Shown here: in pieces, positions 35,001-50,133 of the stretch | Layout of the letters: the number at the start of each line of letters is the position of its first letter | Numbering within the stretch: the stretch's first letter is position 1 | Assembly (NCBI GenBank): GCA_039707465.1 | Contig: CM077643.1 | Coordinates: 375,341,919-375,405,918 of the forward strand | Length of the DNA stretch: 64,000 nt | Source of the DNA: Rhabdophis nuchalis | Taxonomy: Eukaryota; Chordata; Lepidosauria; Squamata; Natricidae | Direction of reading: 5' to 3' | Program-made: the position numbers and the translations under genes | The notes under the pieces: model-generated | The model's input: only the letters and a program-made list of their open reading frames with translations | Databases searched by the model: none | What the model was told of the DNA's origin: nothing

Positions 35001-38000
35001 CATCTTACCGAAGCTGTAGTAGTACAATAAAACCCCAGTTCTCCACCTCTCAACTGAAAGGGAGCCACATGCAATGGACAAAATTCACTTGGAAGTTGCA
35101 TAATGGTATAATTGGTGTCCATTTATGTTATTTGTGTAATGACATCATTATCTAAATCAGGGGTTCCCAAACTTGGCAACTTGAAGCCTTGTGGACTTTA
35201 ACTCCCAGAATTCTCCAGCCGGCTCTGGGAGTTGAAGTCCACAAGGCTTCAAGTTGCCAAGTTTGGGAACCCCTGATCTAAATGATGTAATTTTGGTATC
35301 ATTTGTGTAATAGTGTCATAATATAAATAATTTATAACAGGGGTGTCTAACTGAAGGTCCGGGGGGGCAGATCCAGACCGCAGGATGTTTAGATCTGGCC
35401 CCGCAGCAGCACCCTGGAAAGAGCAAAGGACTGGCCCACAGTGCCTCTGCCAGTGAAAACAGCGCTCTTATGATCTTATGGTCCTGTAATGGTTGAATGT
35501 ACCTTGAATTTGTAGACTGGGATTCTCTGGGCAGGGTGGAAATATGCCCTATTTTATTATTTCATTTCATTTCATTCCTTTCCAAGCAGATCAGCTGTCC
35601 TTCGTCCATGAGGCAGTGCCGAAAACTGGCGTGCGCATGTGCGCCGGCCAGCTGATTGTTGGGTGTGCAAGCATGCCAGAACCTGAAGGTTTGGCTTTTC
35701 TGGAGCTGATCCCTTCACACGCGTAGCAGTGCTGAAAGCCAGCCTGCGCATGCACGCCGGCCAGCTGATCGTTGTATGTGCATGCATGCTAGAACTCCGA
35801 AGTTTGGTGGCTTTTCCAGGGCGCAGCCCTGATGAGCACATGCATGCGTGCGGGACACTTCTGCGTCACCTTTTTGGCGCTTGGTACTGAAAAGGTTCGC
35901 CATCCCTGGCATATACTCTTAATTAATTTATCCTGAAAAAAATGTATGAAAATCTTTTTTTTTCCACACTTCGAAACTGCACTGTAACTTACTGAAAATC
36001 TCAAGAGTGCTTTTCTTGTTTTCTTCACAGCCTCTCCATGTGGTTTGTCCTGAGCAATATACTCAGCCTCCTCCAACCCAATCCCATCGCACAGATTTGA
36101 TGGTTGACTGCTTGCCTCCACCCATGTCCTACCGTAGAGCAGAGGTGCTAACTCTTCCATTCAAACGCCGCTATGAGAAGATTGAAATCACCCCAGAGGT
36201 GAGGAATGAAAGGAGGGCTCGTGAAGAAAGGGGGACTGATAAGAGATCTCTTCAGGATTGTTTGGGGAGGGGGAGTGAAAGGCCTTGAAGCAATGGATGA
36301 AGTGCATGAATAAAGCACCTAGATGTTGTTGATTGACATACTGTAAGTGGTGTCAGCAAGATACAGATATACGTTTTGTTCAGTTTTTCTTGAGAACAAA
36401 GACCAATAGCTTTTGCTATTGATGTTGCTGAAATGAGGTCATATTTTTCAGGGGGAAAAGTCTGTTGTAGCAAACTTTCTAGAACATTTCAATTCTAGTA
36501 AGCAAAATTGGGTTACTTCAGGGGTGGGTTGTCGGTTCGATCCAGGTTGGCCAAACTGGTAGTAGTGGTGGCGGGAGGCTCCGCCCACCTGCCCGGATTC
36601 TTCTGCACATGTGCAGAAGCGTCTCGCACATGCGGAAGTGAGCACAGGAGCGTGCCCGAACCTGCAGTAAAAGAATTAGCAACCCACTTCTTGGTTCCTT
36701 GTATCAGTGCTCCTATTTAGTTTGGTAACAAATTCCACCTTGAGATTACCATTGTGTTGGCTACATGCACCAATGTTCCTTTGGGTAATTTTCTTGCTGC
36801 CCTTGCAATGACCAGTCCCACCTGGATGGTTGGTTTGGAGACTAGTTAAATGATCGTGGCTAGCCATTCCACCAGTAGCCTAGCCCATTTTTTTATGGCA
36901 GCTACACATCCTAGGCACAACGTCAGCATTCCAAGCATAGCGACCAGCCAAAAATAAAGCAAAACAAAGGACCTCAGTGGTACAGTGGTTAGAGTGCACT
37001 ATTGCAGGCTACTTCTGCTGACTGCTGGCTTCCTGCAATGTGGCAGTTCAAATCCCACTAGGATCAAGGTTGACTCAGCCTTCCATCCTTCCAAGGTGGG
37101 TAAAATGAAGACCCAAATTGTTGGGGGTAAGAGGCTGACTCTGTAAAACCGCTTAAAGAGGGCTGTACGGCCCTGTAAAACAGTAAATAAGTCTAAGTGC
37201 TATTGCTATTGCTATTGCTTACAAGATATATACAGAAATACTTAACACATTGTCCAGTTTTAATTGAGGTGGAAGAAAATATCAATATTTTGTTTAATTT
37301 CTTCCAGTTTTTCTGATTAAGGTTCCTATTGTTATTGTGCATGAGAACTCTATTTTGGACAACTAATTGGGATAAATAAATTATTCCCTTTCCTAGTGAT
37401 TGGTTTGAAGCTCTTTTGAATCAGTCTTGTGTTTCTTTGTTAGTTGTTTGCCATGACTGAAGTCTTGCTTGTTGATGTGCTAATTATGCTATTCCATTCT
37501 TCCCATTACACTCCCTTCTAGTGATCAGAGTTCTGGTGCTAAACACACACACACACACACTGATGAGGACCTTAAAAGGCTTATTGGTGGGGGGCTTATA
37601 CTGTATTAGGAGCATGCTAAAAAAATCAGGCTAGGGCTTATTTTTGGGGTGGGCCTTATTTTCAGGGGAAATGGTATTTATCCTATAATATAGTGTTCCA
37701 CATTGATCAATGCCTTTTATCAAGCAATACTTGAATTAGATAGGAGTTTATAAATGAGAACTGATATTTAAATGGTATAAATGGAGGGCATGTGTATTTT
37801 GGAAAAATTGAAAATTCTGTGATGGGCATAATATTTGTCAGTTTATTCTAAAAACAATAGTCCATGAAAAATAACAAACAGGATAGACAAGAGTGGAGGG
37901 GTTTCTATATTTCATTCTGAATAGGCATTTGACTACCCTATCTGAGATACAGTTTTGTTTTTTTCATTTGATCCAGCTTTGTTTTACAAAAAGGGACCAA

Positions 38001-40282
38001 GACTGTGGGACTTCTATATTGTGGGACTTCCATATTGTGGGATATATATTCAAGTATTGAAAATTGGATGTTTCTACTCTTACGTCTTTGGGGCTAGCCT
38101 TGTTTCTCAGAAATGCTCCCATTTTCCATCGTGGTTAAATCAGTCAATCTGCTAGAAACTTACGTTTCAGGATATTGGATACTGGGGAGGCAAAACAAAT
38201 TAGAGCTATGGTCCTCCTAACCAACTTCTATCCGTTCTGCTGGAAAGAAGGTGCTACTGGACTCAAGTGGCCAGTGGCGGGTTCTGGATCAGGCCCAGCG
38301 TTGCCCACATGCACATGCACGCGGGGAGCGCATGCATGCATTGTGGCTGCAAACAACACTTCCGCAAGCTTCCGTGATGCTACAGCTGCTCGGCGGAGCA
38401 TTGCACAGGTGCTGTATGCGCCGTGTGCTGAAGCGCTGATAGCTTTAAAACACAGTAAGAAGCTTGGGTGGGCCCTCCGGAGCACCATACTGGAATGGTA
38501 CCCGGTGCTCCGGGCAGGCTCCGGTACGCCCATACTGGGGTGTACTGCCTGCAACCCACCACTGCAAGTGGCTTTCGTCTGATGAAATAAAGCCCTTCCT
38601 AGATTTTGTGTCCAGGCCATCGGATTTTCCTTCTACATTGTTGTTTGGTATAGGACTGAAACCTTGAGCCTGTGGTCTTTTCTTCAACTATCAGTTGAGC
38701 AGGAATAATGGAAGAGCATGTAAGAACATTTTCAAGACTAGTATGCTGTGGAATTGATACTTTGTTCTGGATTGCAAAGACTTGATTACTACTTATTGGG
38801 CTGTGTGTGTGTTTTTCAAGGGCAGAATATAAAACGTGATATAACATAGGTAGTTTCACTGTGATCCAAAGCCCAAAGTGCTAGTTCCGATTCCTCTGGT
38901 ACCCATTTCTGCTAGTCACACCCAGTTTTGGTCCCCATCCTTGCATTGCCATCTGGCAATTAGCATCCATTTCTTCCCATCAGTTGAGCGCATCAAAGCC
39001 TGAAGAGGGAGCTCTTCCTCTACCGTAATTTGTTTTTCACAGCCGGGGGGGAGTGGGAGGGGGGAACAATAATACATTGGGGTGTGCATTGATGATGGGG
39101 GTGTCTGTGGTCAAGTCATGCATCCAGCCTTGTTGAAAAGCCCCAAATACAACAGGTGCCCCTGAAAGAAAAGGATGCATTCCGTTCTGAAATACGGGAA
39201 ACCTTTATTGCAAGCCGAGCATTTTAGAAAGAAACCACCTAAGGTGGTAAGAACCTCCTTGTTTAGTGCAGCTCAAAGCATCGCCGTTTAGTACAGAATG
39301 TAAAACGCAGCACAAAGCCACAAGCCACCCTGGCGTGTACAATTAAGCTGCTTCCCGAACAAATATTGACTTCCCCCATTCCTCCTGCCCCCCCCCCCAC
39401 CATGACGCCCCCATTCAATTGAAGAGGGAGCTCTGATTTGCATGCCAAGAGCCCATTAGCCTGAACAGCAGCTGGAGTCCAGGAGTGTCTTTTAAGTGGG
39501 GAAAAGATTGCTCCAGTTGCAGCGTCTCAGTGAGCTCTTAAAGTGGGAATATTTATCAGATTCTGCTAAGCTACGGCATTGTGATTGTTGTCGGCGGCAA
39601 CGGGTTGAACAAAGTTGCCCCATAGAGAGGGATTCTGTTAATATTTCTCTGGATCGCGATTCGTGTCCGTGCACTTAATTCTCAAATCTTTTTAATTCAA
39701 TTTGCTTGAAAGATTCTAATATCTCTGGCGTTAAATCCAAGGACGATTTCTTACTTGTTTAGATCAAGGGGGTCAAACTCGCGTCATCACCTGACATATT
39801 GCAGCCTATCCCCCCCTTCATTAAACTGGGTGTGGGCGTGGCCAGCATGTGACGCATCCGGCCCACAGGCTGTGAGTTGAACACCCCTGGTTTAGCTCTT
39901 AAGCACAGCAAATACTACCCAACCAATTCTGCCTTTTTCCCCACGCAAGTTTTCTTACAATCTCTCCTCCAGTACTAGGTTCTTTGTGATTTCTGCGATT
40001 CCCTGGAGCTTCCCCCACCCAACCAAATATGTGCTGATGACAAAATATTCAGCAGTAGGACTTCACACACCTGTGAGCTGACCAGCGAGTACAACTCCCA
40101 TTTCTGGAGGATATAATGCAGTGGTGGGTTTCTGCAGGCTCGCACCTACTCGCGAGAGCCGGTTGGTGAAATTTAGAGAACCGGTGAGAGGGGGTTCCAC
40201 TGGCGTACCTGGAAGTAAATCTGGCCCGCCGCTGCCAGTGATCCAACGGGAAGGAAAGGAAAGGAAAGGAAGGAAGAAAGGA

Positions 40283-40366
<84 letters not shown>

Positions 40367-43300
40367 ATTTATCATCACAATTGAGTCCCAAATTTTGGTT
40401 GCTAAGCAAGAGCGTTGTTAAATGAGTTTCACCACATTTTAAAAGGTGGCCACTCCCGCCCTGTCACATGGCTGCCAAGCCACGCCCACAAAATAGGCCA
40501 CACCTACAGAGTAGGTTCTAAAAAATTTGAAACCCACCACTGATATAATGCCCCCTAACCTTGCACACACACCCAAAAAAGCTGAACGTACATGATGTCA
40601 GACCTGGAAGCCATCTTTTAACTTTGGGACTTAAGGCCTGCCCAATTTTCTACTGTGGGAAAATGGGATGGGGGATTATACAGGGTACGGGTGATATATA
40701 GCCATAATAACATTCTTTCTGAGAAAGTCGAGGTCTTTCCTTGCATTAAAAGCAGTATGGCTCACCACAAGTATAAAGGCTTCTGGCTAAGACTGTAATG
40801 CCGGATTTCCCACACATGGCAGTGCAGCGGCATTGAGCCCCTGCAGTAAGGCAGGAAGAGCCCCGGGTGAGTGCATCATCATTTAAAGGCAGCTTGTGAT
40901 GACTTTGCCTTCTAACGCGGTCTGTAGTTCTGGATCTGCCTTCTTTGACATCGGTCCTTTAAAATGCGTCCTTTGGGAGATTAACTTCTATGGGTTTGTG
41001 AGAATTCTGCAGATAGGTGAAGACGGCTCCCAACTTCAATGTTTTAAGAAACCCCCCCCCCCCTCCCGAGGCTCGTTACAGCCCCTCCAGCACCAAAACG
41101 GCTTTAATGACATCCAGGATGAAAAGCTGTTAAATGCAAAACTTCATTTACCACCACACTTCCTGCTTCCATAATAAAAGCCAAGGGGGGTAATCTTCCT
41201 GAGACTGGATCCAGCTGCTTCTGACTGAATTTGTTTTGGTCGCCACGATGTAGAAAAGACGTGGAGACTCTGGAAAGAGTGCAGAGAAGAGCAACCAAGA
41301 TGATTAGGGGACTGGAGACTAAAACATATGAAGAACGGTTGCAGGAGCTGGGTATGTCTAGTTTGATGAAGAGAAGGACCAGGGGAGACATGATAGCAGT
41401 GTTCCGATATCTCAGAGGGTGCCACAAAGAAGAGGGAGCCAAACTATTCTGCAAGGCACCTGGGGGCAGGACAAGAAGCAATGGGTGGAAACTAATCAAG
41501 GAGAGAAGCAACTTAGAACTAAGGAGAAATTTTCTGACAGTTAGAACAATTAACCTCTGGAACAGCTTGCCTCCAGCAGTTGTGAATGCCCCAACCCTGG
41601 AAGCCTTTAAAAAGATGTTAGATAGCCATTTGTCTGAAATGGTATAAGCTTCCTGCCCACGCAGGGGGTTGGACTAGAAGACCTACAAGGTCCCTTCCAA
41701 CTCTGCTATTGTATTGTATTATCGAATCCACTGGACTGAATGGAGCCAATTTGCCTTCATGAAAGACCTCTTCATTCCGCCTGTCCCCCCTAAATTTCTC
41801 TTGAACATTCACTACCAACACAGCATGTCCTCTCCTGGGAAAAGAAATCGTAACTCTCCGGAGACCCAGAGTTCACGTTGAGTCTCTGGAAACCGAATGA
41901 GGCATGTTCACTCAGCTTTTCCAAGGTGCAGAATGGGTCATCTCAAGACGATTCCCTTGGCAGTGGGGGGAAAGTTTATTGTTGTGGTCCACCAACAGCC
42001 AGCGAAGCTGGCAGAGGATTCGGACAGTGAGGAGGTTGGGGAGGAACACGGGCCAGTCCTGGAGTCTGGGGAAGGCTCTGATGAGGGCTCTGTGTCGGAG
42101 GCAGAGAAGGGTCCAGAGTTGTATGCCAGTTATCAGCTGCCTTCAGAATCAGACATCAGTGAGGCAGATTAACAGCTGGAGCCTGTTCCTAGTGTGCGCA
42201 TGCGCAGAGTTGCCAGATGAAGGGACTTGGAAGTAGGGCCACAGGTGGATGATGAATGGCCCCTCCCAGAGAAAATAAAAGAGCGAAAGGGGAGTGGACT
42301 TTGCAGGAGACAATTATTTCACTTAATTGGTTTGTGACTCTCCGAGACTCCTTGCCAAGTTTGCAGATATTGGCCAGCCAGCTCTCTGCGCCAGATAAGG
42401 TCTGTGACTGTAAATCCTCCCTTGAAAGACTTTGTTGCAGGGGTCTCCAACCTTTGCAACTTTAAGTCTGAAGGACTTCAGCTCCCAGACTTCTTCTGGC
42501 TGGAGAAGTCTAGGAGCTGAAGTCCTTCAGACTTAACGTTGCAAAGGTTGGAGACCCCTGCTTTGTTGGATGTGAATGAGCAGAATTCACAGTAAATTAA
42601 TTAAAGGCTTATTTATCGAGACAAGCAGTTTGCTGCATGCTCTTGGGAAGCCTAGGTCAGAACAGTTCTTTTGTGGCCCCAGATGTTTTCTGCCTTAATT
42701 GGCCTAGTAGATGATTGGTGAGAGCTCTAATCAACTTGGTTTTTTTGTTCTCATTCTTAAAAAGAGGAAACGGGAAGTTTCTTTCAAATGCTATCGGCAG
42801 AAGAAAGTTGGTTATTGAGGGGAACCTTGATGCTCTCTTAGCTTGGTTGTTTTCTGGCAGATGTTTCATTACCGAAACTAGATAACAACTGATGAATGGG
42901 CAATGAAATGTCTGCAAGACAACAACCAAGCTCAGAGACTACCAAGCACCCCTCATTTCAACCTTGAGCTACACATATTCTCCTTTATAATGTTGGTTAC
43001 TTACTTATTTTTATTTATGATTGGATATATATCCAGGAACTCAAGGCAACATGCCATATTTTTCAGAGTATTAAAAGGCACACTGGAGTGTAAAATGCAC
43101 CATGATTTTGAAGAGGTAAATTTTTTAAAAAAAGTTTTGCACTTTACATGCCTCACTTTTTGGGGGAAAAAAGGGGTGTGGCATGCAGAGCTCTGGGAGG
43201 CTTATAGAGTGCTCCTATGGGTTGGGGGGGGGGGAAATGAGCAAAAAGTGGCCCCTTTTTCACAAAAATGGGCCATTTTTTGCAAAATAAAAAGCCTAGC

Positions 43301-46300
43301 GTTTAGGAGACTTATAGAGTGCTCCTGGGAGCGGGGGACGACGACCGCAAAAAGAGCCCGTTTTTTGCTCATTTTTGCCCTCCCCAGCCCCCAGGAGCAC
43401 TTTGCAAGCTTCCCAAACCCTCTGTATACCATTTTTGCAAAGGGGGCGGAGTTTCAGTAGGCCAAAATGCTGTGTTCAGTGTATAAGATGCACCCAGATT
43501 TTCACCCTCTTTTTGGTGTGTGTGTGTGAAAGGTCCATCTTATACTCCAAAAAATACGGTATATCATTCTTCATCTTCCTAGTTTTCTCCAGAACAACCA
43601 CTGAAAGGTAAGCTGGATCAGAAGAGAGTTATTGGCCCAAAGTCTCAGGGTGAGTTTCAGTGGCCAAGGAAAAACTACTAGTCCAGCTCCTCAAACATAC
43701 TCCATAGTGGCATACAAAAGGAAGCGGTGCCTTGAAGCTGCTAATCTCCTAGGTCCATGATGGCGAACCTATGGCACCCGTGCCGCAGGTGGCATGCAGA
43801 GCCATTTCTGAGGGCATGCAAGGCGTTGCCTTGTCAGGTCTAGCGGGCATGCGCGTGCTGGTCAGCTGATTTTCGGTGGTTTTTCGCTCTCCAGAAGATT
43901 CTCTGAAGCCTCCAAAGGGCGAAAAACAGCTCAACGCAAACCAGAAATGAGAGCGCTGCCTGCATGGGGGAAAGACAAGCGGCAAAGACAGAAGAAAAGA
44001 GGCTCCTTTCACTCGCGCTGGCTGCTCTGTTTGCCCCTCCTCCTCTATGCTATTAAAGGGGATCTTGCCTGATTGCTGGAATCCAATTCTTTCCTTGCCC
44101 TTCCTCTTTTATCTATTGACTGTAGTGCCCAGGATCCTCTTTGATAGGGGAGGGGGCAGGGGATTTAGCAACTGGACTCACACCTGCCGGAGTAAAAAGG
44201 GGCCAATCTTTACACAGGCGAATGATAAGGGAAGGTTTTTTGACGCAGGAGCACACTTGAACATCCCTCACCCCCCACCCCGGTCTCTGCCCATTTGTGG
44301 CAGAGCAACTACTCCCCTCGCTGGGTGTTAGCCAAGGGAAAGCAGCCAGAGCAGGGAGTGGTGGGGAAGCCTTGCGCAAAATGCACGGTCCACGGAGGTG
44401 GGGGGGGGCATTAAGATGTGGGTGGGCACTCGAGTGCGTGTAGCACCCAAGGTGAAAAAGGTTCGCCATCACTGTCCTAGGTCAATATTGTCAAGCTCCC
44501 TATTTTAGGGCCCCATGTTCTCTTTCTCCCTGTATCATGTTGGATAGGTCGTAGGAATCGCGAAAGTGAAGGATTAGTAGAAAGTCACGCAGCTAAGGTA
44601 AATTTTTTATCTGTTGTTCTAATATATAAATAAAACTCAGCCCACATAAATAAAATAAAGCAAGAAGCCAACTGTATTTTACTCTCCTTACTTTAGGGAG
44701 GATTTTTCCTGGCTGTTAATAGATTTATTTATTGGGGTGTAAGTGCATTGGAGGCCCTGAGGCAAATCACATTTTTATTGAAGACAGTCATCACAGCTGC
44801 TGTTTAGGACCTTCACCTTTTTTATGATACTGTCAGGAAGGTGTTTTTTTATTTTTTTCCCCCTGATACATAGTTTGAATACTAGTATGGTTTGTAATGC
44901 ATGGCGTAGCTGCAGGAATCTGTAAATAGTGGAGACTCAGATAGATTCAACCAAAAGGCTACAAAGGTAAGCTGAATTGCTTGATTGATGTACTATCAAG
45001 TTGAAATTGCCTCTTAATGACCACATAGATTTTCTCCAGAAAGCTCAGTCCCCAACCTAGACATTCAGGTGTTCCAATAATGTACTTGTTGCAGTAATTC
45101 AGTCAGAAAAGGGCTGTCTCAATTCAACATCTTTGTGCCTACTTTGGCCAACCATCTTCTCTTGGGAAATCCACAAATGGAGTAGGAAATCAACAACATC
45201 TCCCTAGCAAAGGTTTTTTCATAGAATCATGGATTGGAAAGTCTTCCAATCTAACTCCCTTCCCAGAGAAAGAATTCTCAAATAATCCCAAATGTTATCC
45301 GTACTTTGTTTAAAAACCTCTAGTAATGAACATGGAATATTCTCAGTCATCTGGGTCATAGTTGTCCCAAAGGTGCTTTTTCAAGAGCCAACTGGATGAG
45401 CAACATCTTCAAAGAACAACGGGAAAGTCAAGTTGCCGCTTGAGAAAGCACCTTTGGGACGCTAGTAAAGAAGTACCCACAACTCAAGGAAAAGACTATT
45501 TCACTGCTTCATAGCGCTGATAGTTAAGACTTTCTTCTTTATTGTAGATTTAGATCGCTTCCTATAAAGTTTCCACCATTGGGGGTTTTGTTCTACCCTT
45601 GGACACTGCCAAAAATAAATTCACACCTTCTCCCCTATGGCAGTCCTTCAAATATTAGAAGACTGGGATCAAGTGTCCCTTTTGCCGTCTCTTCTTCACG
45701 CTAAACATGCCCAGTTCTTTTAACCCAGGTCATAGGATTTAGCTTTGAAGATCTTCACTGTTTTTGTTGATGTTCTCTGAATTTTTATAGATCCTCAACG
45801 TTCTTCTTGTATTGCGCAAACAAAAACTAGACACAATATTCTAGCGGCAGCCTGACCAAAACATCATAGATTAGATCTCTTCTTTATAAGTCATTCGATG
45901 CAATCCATATTTGGCTCTTTAGCAGTTTGCAGCACACCACTGGATCATGCTTCATCCGTGATCGGCCAGGTCAGCTAGTTCCTTTTCACAAGTACTCCTG
46001 CCAAGCCAACTATCACTTATTTTGTACTTGGGGATCTAGTTTTTCTTACCAAAGTACAGAACCTAACATTTCTTACATTGGAGCAATTTGTTGGATATGG
46101 CTCAATATTCAAGTCCACCTTTTGAATCTTGATTATCTCTTTGAAAGTATAACAGTCATCTCTCCACCGCCCCACAGCATTGTGTAATTTGCACATTTAC
46201 TGAGCATCTCATTTAGCTCCTCTAAGTATTTATAAAAGTGTTCAAGAGCACTGGATTGAAGACAGGTACACCACTGGAATGTTTTCAGATATATTGCCTC

Positions 46301-49300
46301 TGACCTTGGAGCTTTAATACATTAATTAAATTTAGTATAGCAAATATATTTAATATATTCTGTAATATCCATCTATTCCAAGCTTGAAGATCTTCTATTA
46401 CATCAGAGATGCCTAAATTCCCAATTAGGAAGCCCCATAGTCTATTAAAGTCTATACTTTAAAGCCAACTGAACCAGTGGTCATCCCTGTACTTTTAACT
46501 AGTTTCAAAGATATGAGAGTCTTCAGCTGCTTATATTGATTATGTAGAACTGAAGAACTGCTAATTACTGTATAAGATGCACCTTTTTCCCTCAAAAAAG
46601 AGGGTGAAAATCTGGGTGCGTCTTATACACTGAATACAGCATTTTTGGCCTCTTGAAACCCCGCCCCCTTTGCAAAATGGCCGGACATAGCCTTTAGGAG
46701 GCTTTCAGAGTGCTCCTGTGGCTGGGGAGGGCAAATATAAGCAAAAAACCAGCTGTTTTCTGCTCGTTCTTGCCTCCCGCAGCCCCCAGGAGCATACTAT
46801 AAGTCTCCTAAAGGCTATGCATGCTCTTTTTATGACAAAAAACAGCCCCGTTTTCACAAAAATGGGCTGTGTTTCCCCCTCCCCCTCAGCCTCCAGGAGC
46901 ACTCTACAAGCTTCCTAAAGTCTATGCATGCCCCCTTTTTTTTGTTTGACAAAAAGCGGGCCCATTTTCTCGAAAAACAGACTGTTTTTGGGAGGTCTGG
47001 AGAGTGCAAAAACTACTCTGGTGCATCTTATGCTCCAAAAAATACAGTAGTTCTATTGACCCATTGCCCAAGTCCTAAGTGATGAGGAAGAAAAGAAAAA
47101 AACCTTCTGACCACTTTCAGCATGTCACGCGTGATTTTTAGAAACCTGATGCAATTGGCCATGCTAGCTGGGGAACGTTTGAGAATTGTAACTCCAAACA
47201 TTTGAAGGGTATTGTGTTGGGAAAAGACGGTTGTATTGTATTCATGTTCAGTATTTTCCTTTCTAAACTACCAGGCCAGCTGTGCTAAAGTTTTTCTCCA
47301 TCAAGGAAAATGATCCAGCTTATTTTTAACTCGCCTCTTGCTTCAGCTTGCAGATTCACTGGTACCCACCGAGATGAAACCAGGTATTTCCTTGGCAACT
47401 GTTAGTGCTGTTTTGCACACTAAAGACAACAAGCATGTACTCCAGGTATGAAATGGCTAATGCTGCGGGTGGGGCATGCATGAAAGCTGGGGGAAAGTGG
47501 CAGATCCCAAAGATTTGCCAGTGGTGTAGACTTTGTTCATAGGGGTGCGATGGCCCAGTGGTTAAAGACCACTGTCACTGGAGAGCTGGCAATGCAGGTT
47601 TGAGACCTGAGCTCTGCGCAACGAGGTGAGCACCCATTCCTGCCCTGGTACCTGCCCACCTAGCAGTCCAAAAGCATGCAAATGGAAGCAGATTAATAGG
47701 TAGCATTTTGATGGGAAGGTAACAGTGTTCGTTGCACCTTTGGCATTACAGCCATGCTGGCCACATGTCTATGGAAATTGTCTTCAGACAGTCCTGGCTT
47801 CCTTGGCCAAGAAATGGAGATGAGCACCGGGCACTAGAATCGGACACAACTGGACAGGGAAAGCTTTTTGGGGGTGGGATTTAGCATTTTTTATTGATCT
47901 TCATCTCAGTTTTCTAGAAAGGTTGGTGTTTTTCCCATGAAAATGTGTTGATTTCCCAATCTAGCCAACACCTGGGATTCTTTTGGGAAGTCTCCCAGTG
48001 AAACATAAGCAGGTCTGACCCCTCTTCCTTTTTTTAGATCATCCAAACCACTTCTTTAGCTCCTATATTGCTGTGGAACTCTGTCTCCAACTTATATGAT
48101 AAACATACTGGCTTTTAGATAGGTACATAAGCCTTATACAAGCCTTATAAAAAAAGTCTGGCCAAAATTGATACATAAGACAATACTTAAAAACAGTGGC
48201 AGTGTATAATGAAGCAGTGGCTTGCTCATATTCAATTAAAACAAGTCAATAATTAACTGGATGCTTCTTTCAAAGAAAGATAACAGAGATCGGACAGAAA
48301 GGTGTGGGGAGGATTAAGGGAAAGAATAGGCAGCAGGACAGAAGAAAAACAAAAAGGAAGGCAAGGAGAAGGAAACAATTAAATGTATGAAAGAAAAAGG
48401 AGAGAAGAAAAACACTAACCACCTTCTGCAAATAAGTATTCAGAAGTTTTGCTGATGTACTTCTATACCAGGGGTGTCCAACTCAAGGCCCGAGGACCAG
48501 ATGCGGCCAGCGGGGTACTTAGATCCGGCCCGTGGAGCCACCTTGCAGACTGTGAAGGACCACTCCATGGTGCTTCTGCCTGTTCGCTGGCAGAGGGTTG
48601 CATGAGGCTGTGGCAGCTGAAAACGGAGTTTGGGAGCCCATTTTGCTGGCAGAGTACTTGGGGTGCCATAGGTGCCCTCGACATGAGTGACGTTGAGCTG
48701 GCCACACCCATCCTGTCCATGCCCATCCCTGGCCCCCCGAGGTCAAACACAACCTTGATGCAGCCCTCAATGAAATGAAGTTTGACACCCCTGCTTTAGA
48801 CAGATTTTATATCCTAGACCAGGGGTTGGCAAACTATGGCCCATGGGCCAAATCTTGCCCACTGCTTGTTTTTATATGGCCCACGAATATTTATGCCTTA
48901 AGAAGTCTATATGTTATATATGATGGACACTGTCATCTTGATTACATGTCTTGGTCATCCAAAAGAGGTTGACTCCCCAATGCTTGGTTAGCCGCATTGA
49001 CTGAAGAGTTGAGGGTATCTGCTTCTTGGCCACTTGAGGCTTGCAGAATAGTAGAAGGCTTCCAGGTAAAGCTTTAGCTACGTACCTGCTCTTTATCTTT
49101 TTCATCTCCAATCTTCTTTTATTGGTAGCTTCCACCAAAACTCCCCCAGCCTCAGCCTGGCAAAAAGAGGAAGAGAGTAGCGGATGACGTGCCAGACCTC
49201 AAGCCTACCAAACCTCTCCTAAGTGGCTCTATCCCAGTAGACCAACTGGTGCAGACTCTAGAAAAGGTAAAAAGGAATACAGAAATGACAGGGACGCGGG

Positions 49301-50067
49301 GGCTAAGACACTGAGCTTGTCGATCAGAAAAGTCGGCAGTTCGAATCCCTAGTACCACATAATGGAGTGAGCTCCCGTTACTTGTCCCAGCTTCTGCCAA
49401 CCTAGCAGTTCGAAAGCACATAAAAATGCAAGTAGAAATATAGGGACCACCTTTGGTGGGAAGATAACAGTGTTTCATGTGCCTTCAGTGTTTAGTCATG
49501 CCAGCCACATGACCAAGGAGACGTCTTTGAAACAGAGATGAGCACTGCCCCCTAGAGTCGGGAACAACTAGCACACATGTGCGAGGGGAACCTTTACCTT
49601 TAATACAGAAAACCTGGTAGATTGGCTAAGCATCTAAAGCTAAGAAGCTGGTCCTGTTGATCAGCGTTTATTTTTAAAGCATTTATTTCCCTGTTCTCCT
49701 AAGAATTCCATCAGTACCACGGAGGTCATGGTTTATTAACCTTATCCTTTCTGAGCCTCATTTCTAAAAGAAAGAAGCAATTTTAACTTGTTCGTTGCTT
49801 ACTTTGTCCCACATAATTCAGCAGGAGCCCTTGAGTATCAAACACATCCGTTTACATGGCATTACCCAGGGTTCTGCTCCTTTAAAAAATAAAAAATAAG
49901 AGCAGCCTTTCCCAGCCTGGTGCCACCCAAATCGTCTTCCAGATATATTGGACCGCAAGTGCCAAATCCTCTAGCCGGCCATGTGGCAACCAGAAAAAAA
50001 AAAGCATAGGAGTTCTTTGCTAGCGCACTTGAAGGATGCAAAATTGATAAGGCTGTGATTGAGCCTA

Positions 50068-50133
<66 letters not shown>

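Noticed and set aside
40049..40409. ORFs rich in Lys/Glu or Phe/Leu/Ser
   Set aside because: They are produced by the (gaaa)n repeat on both strands.
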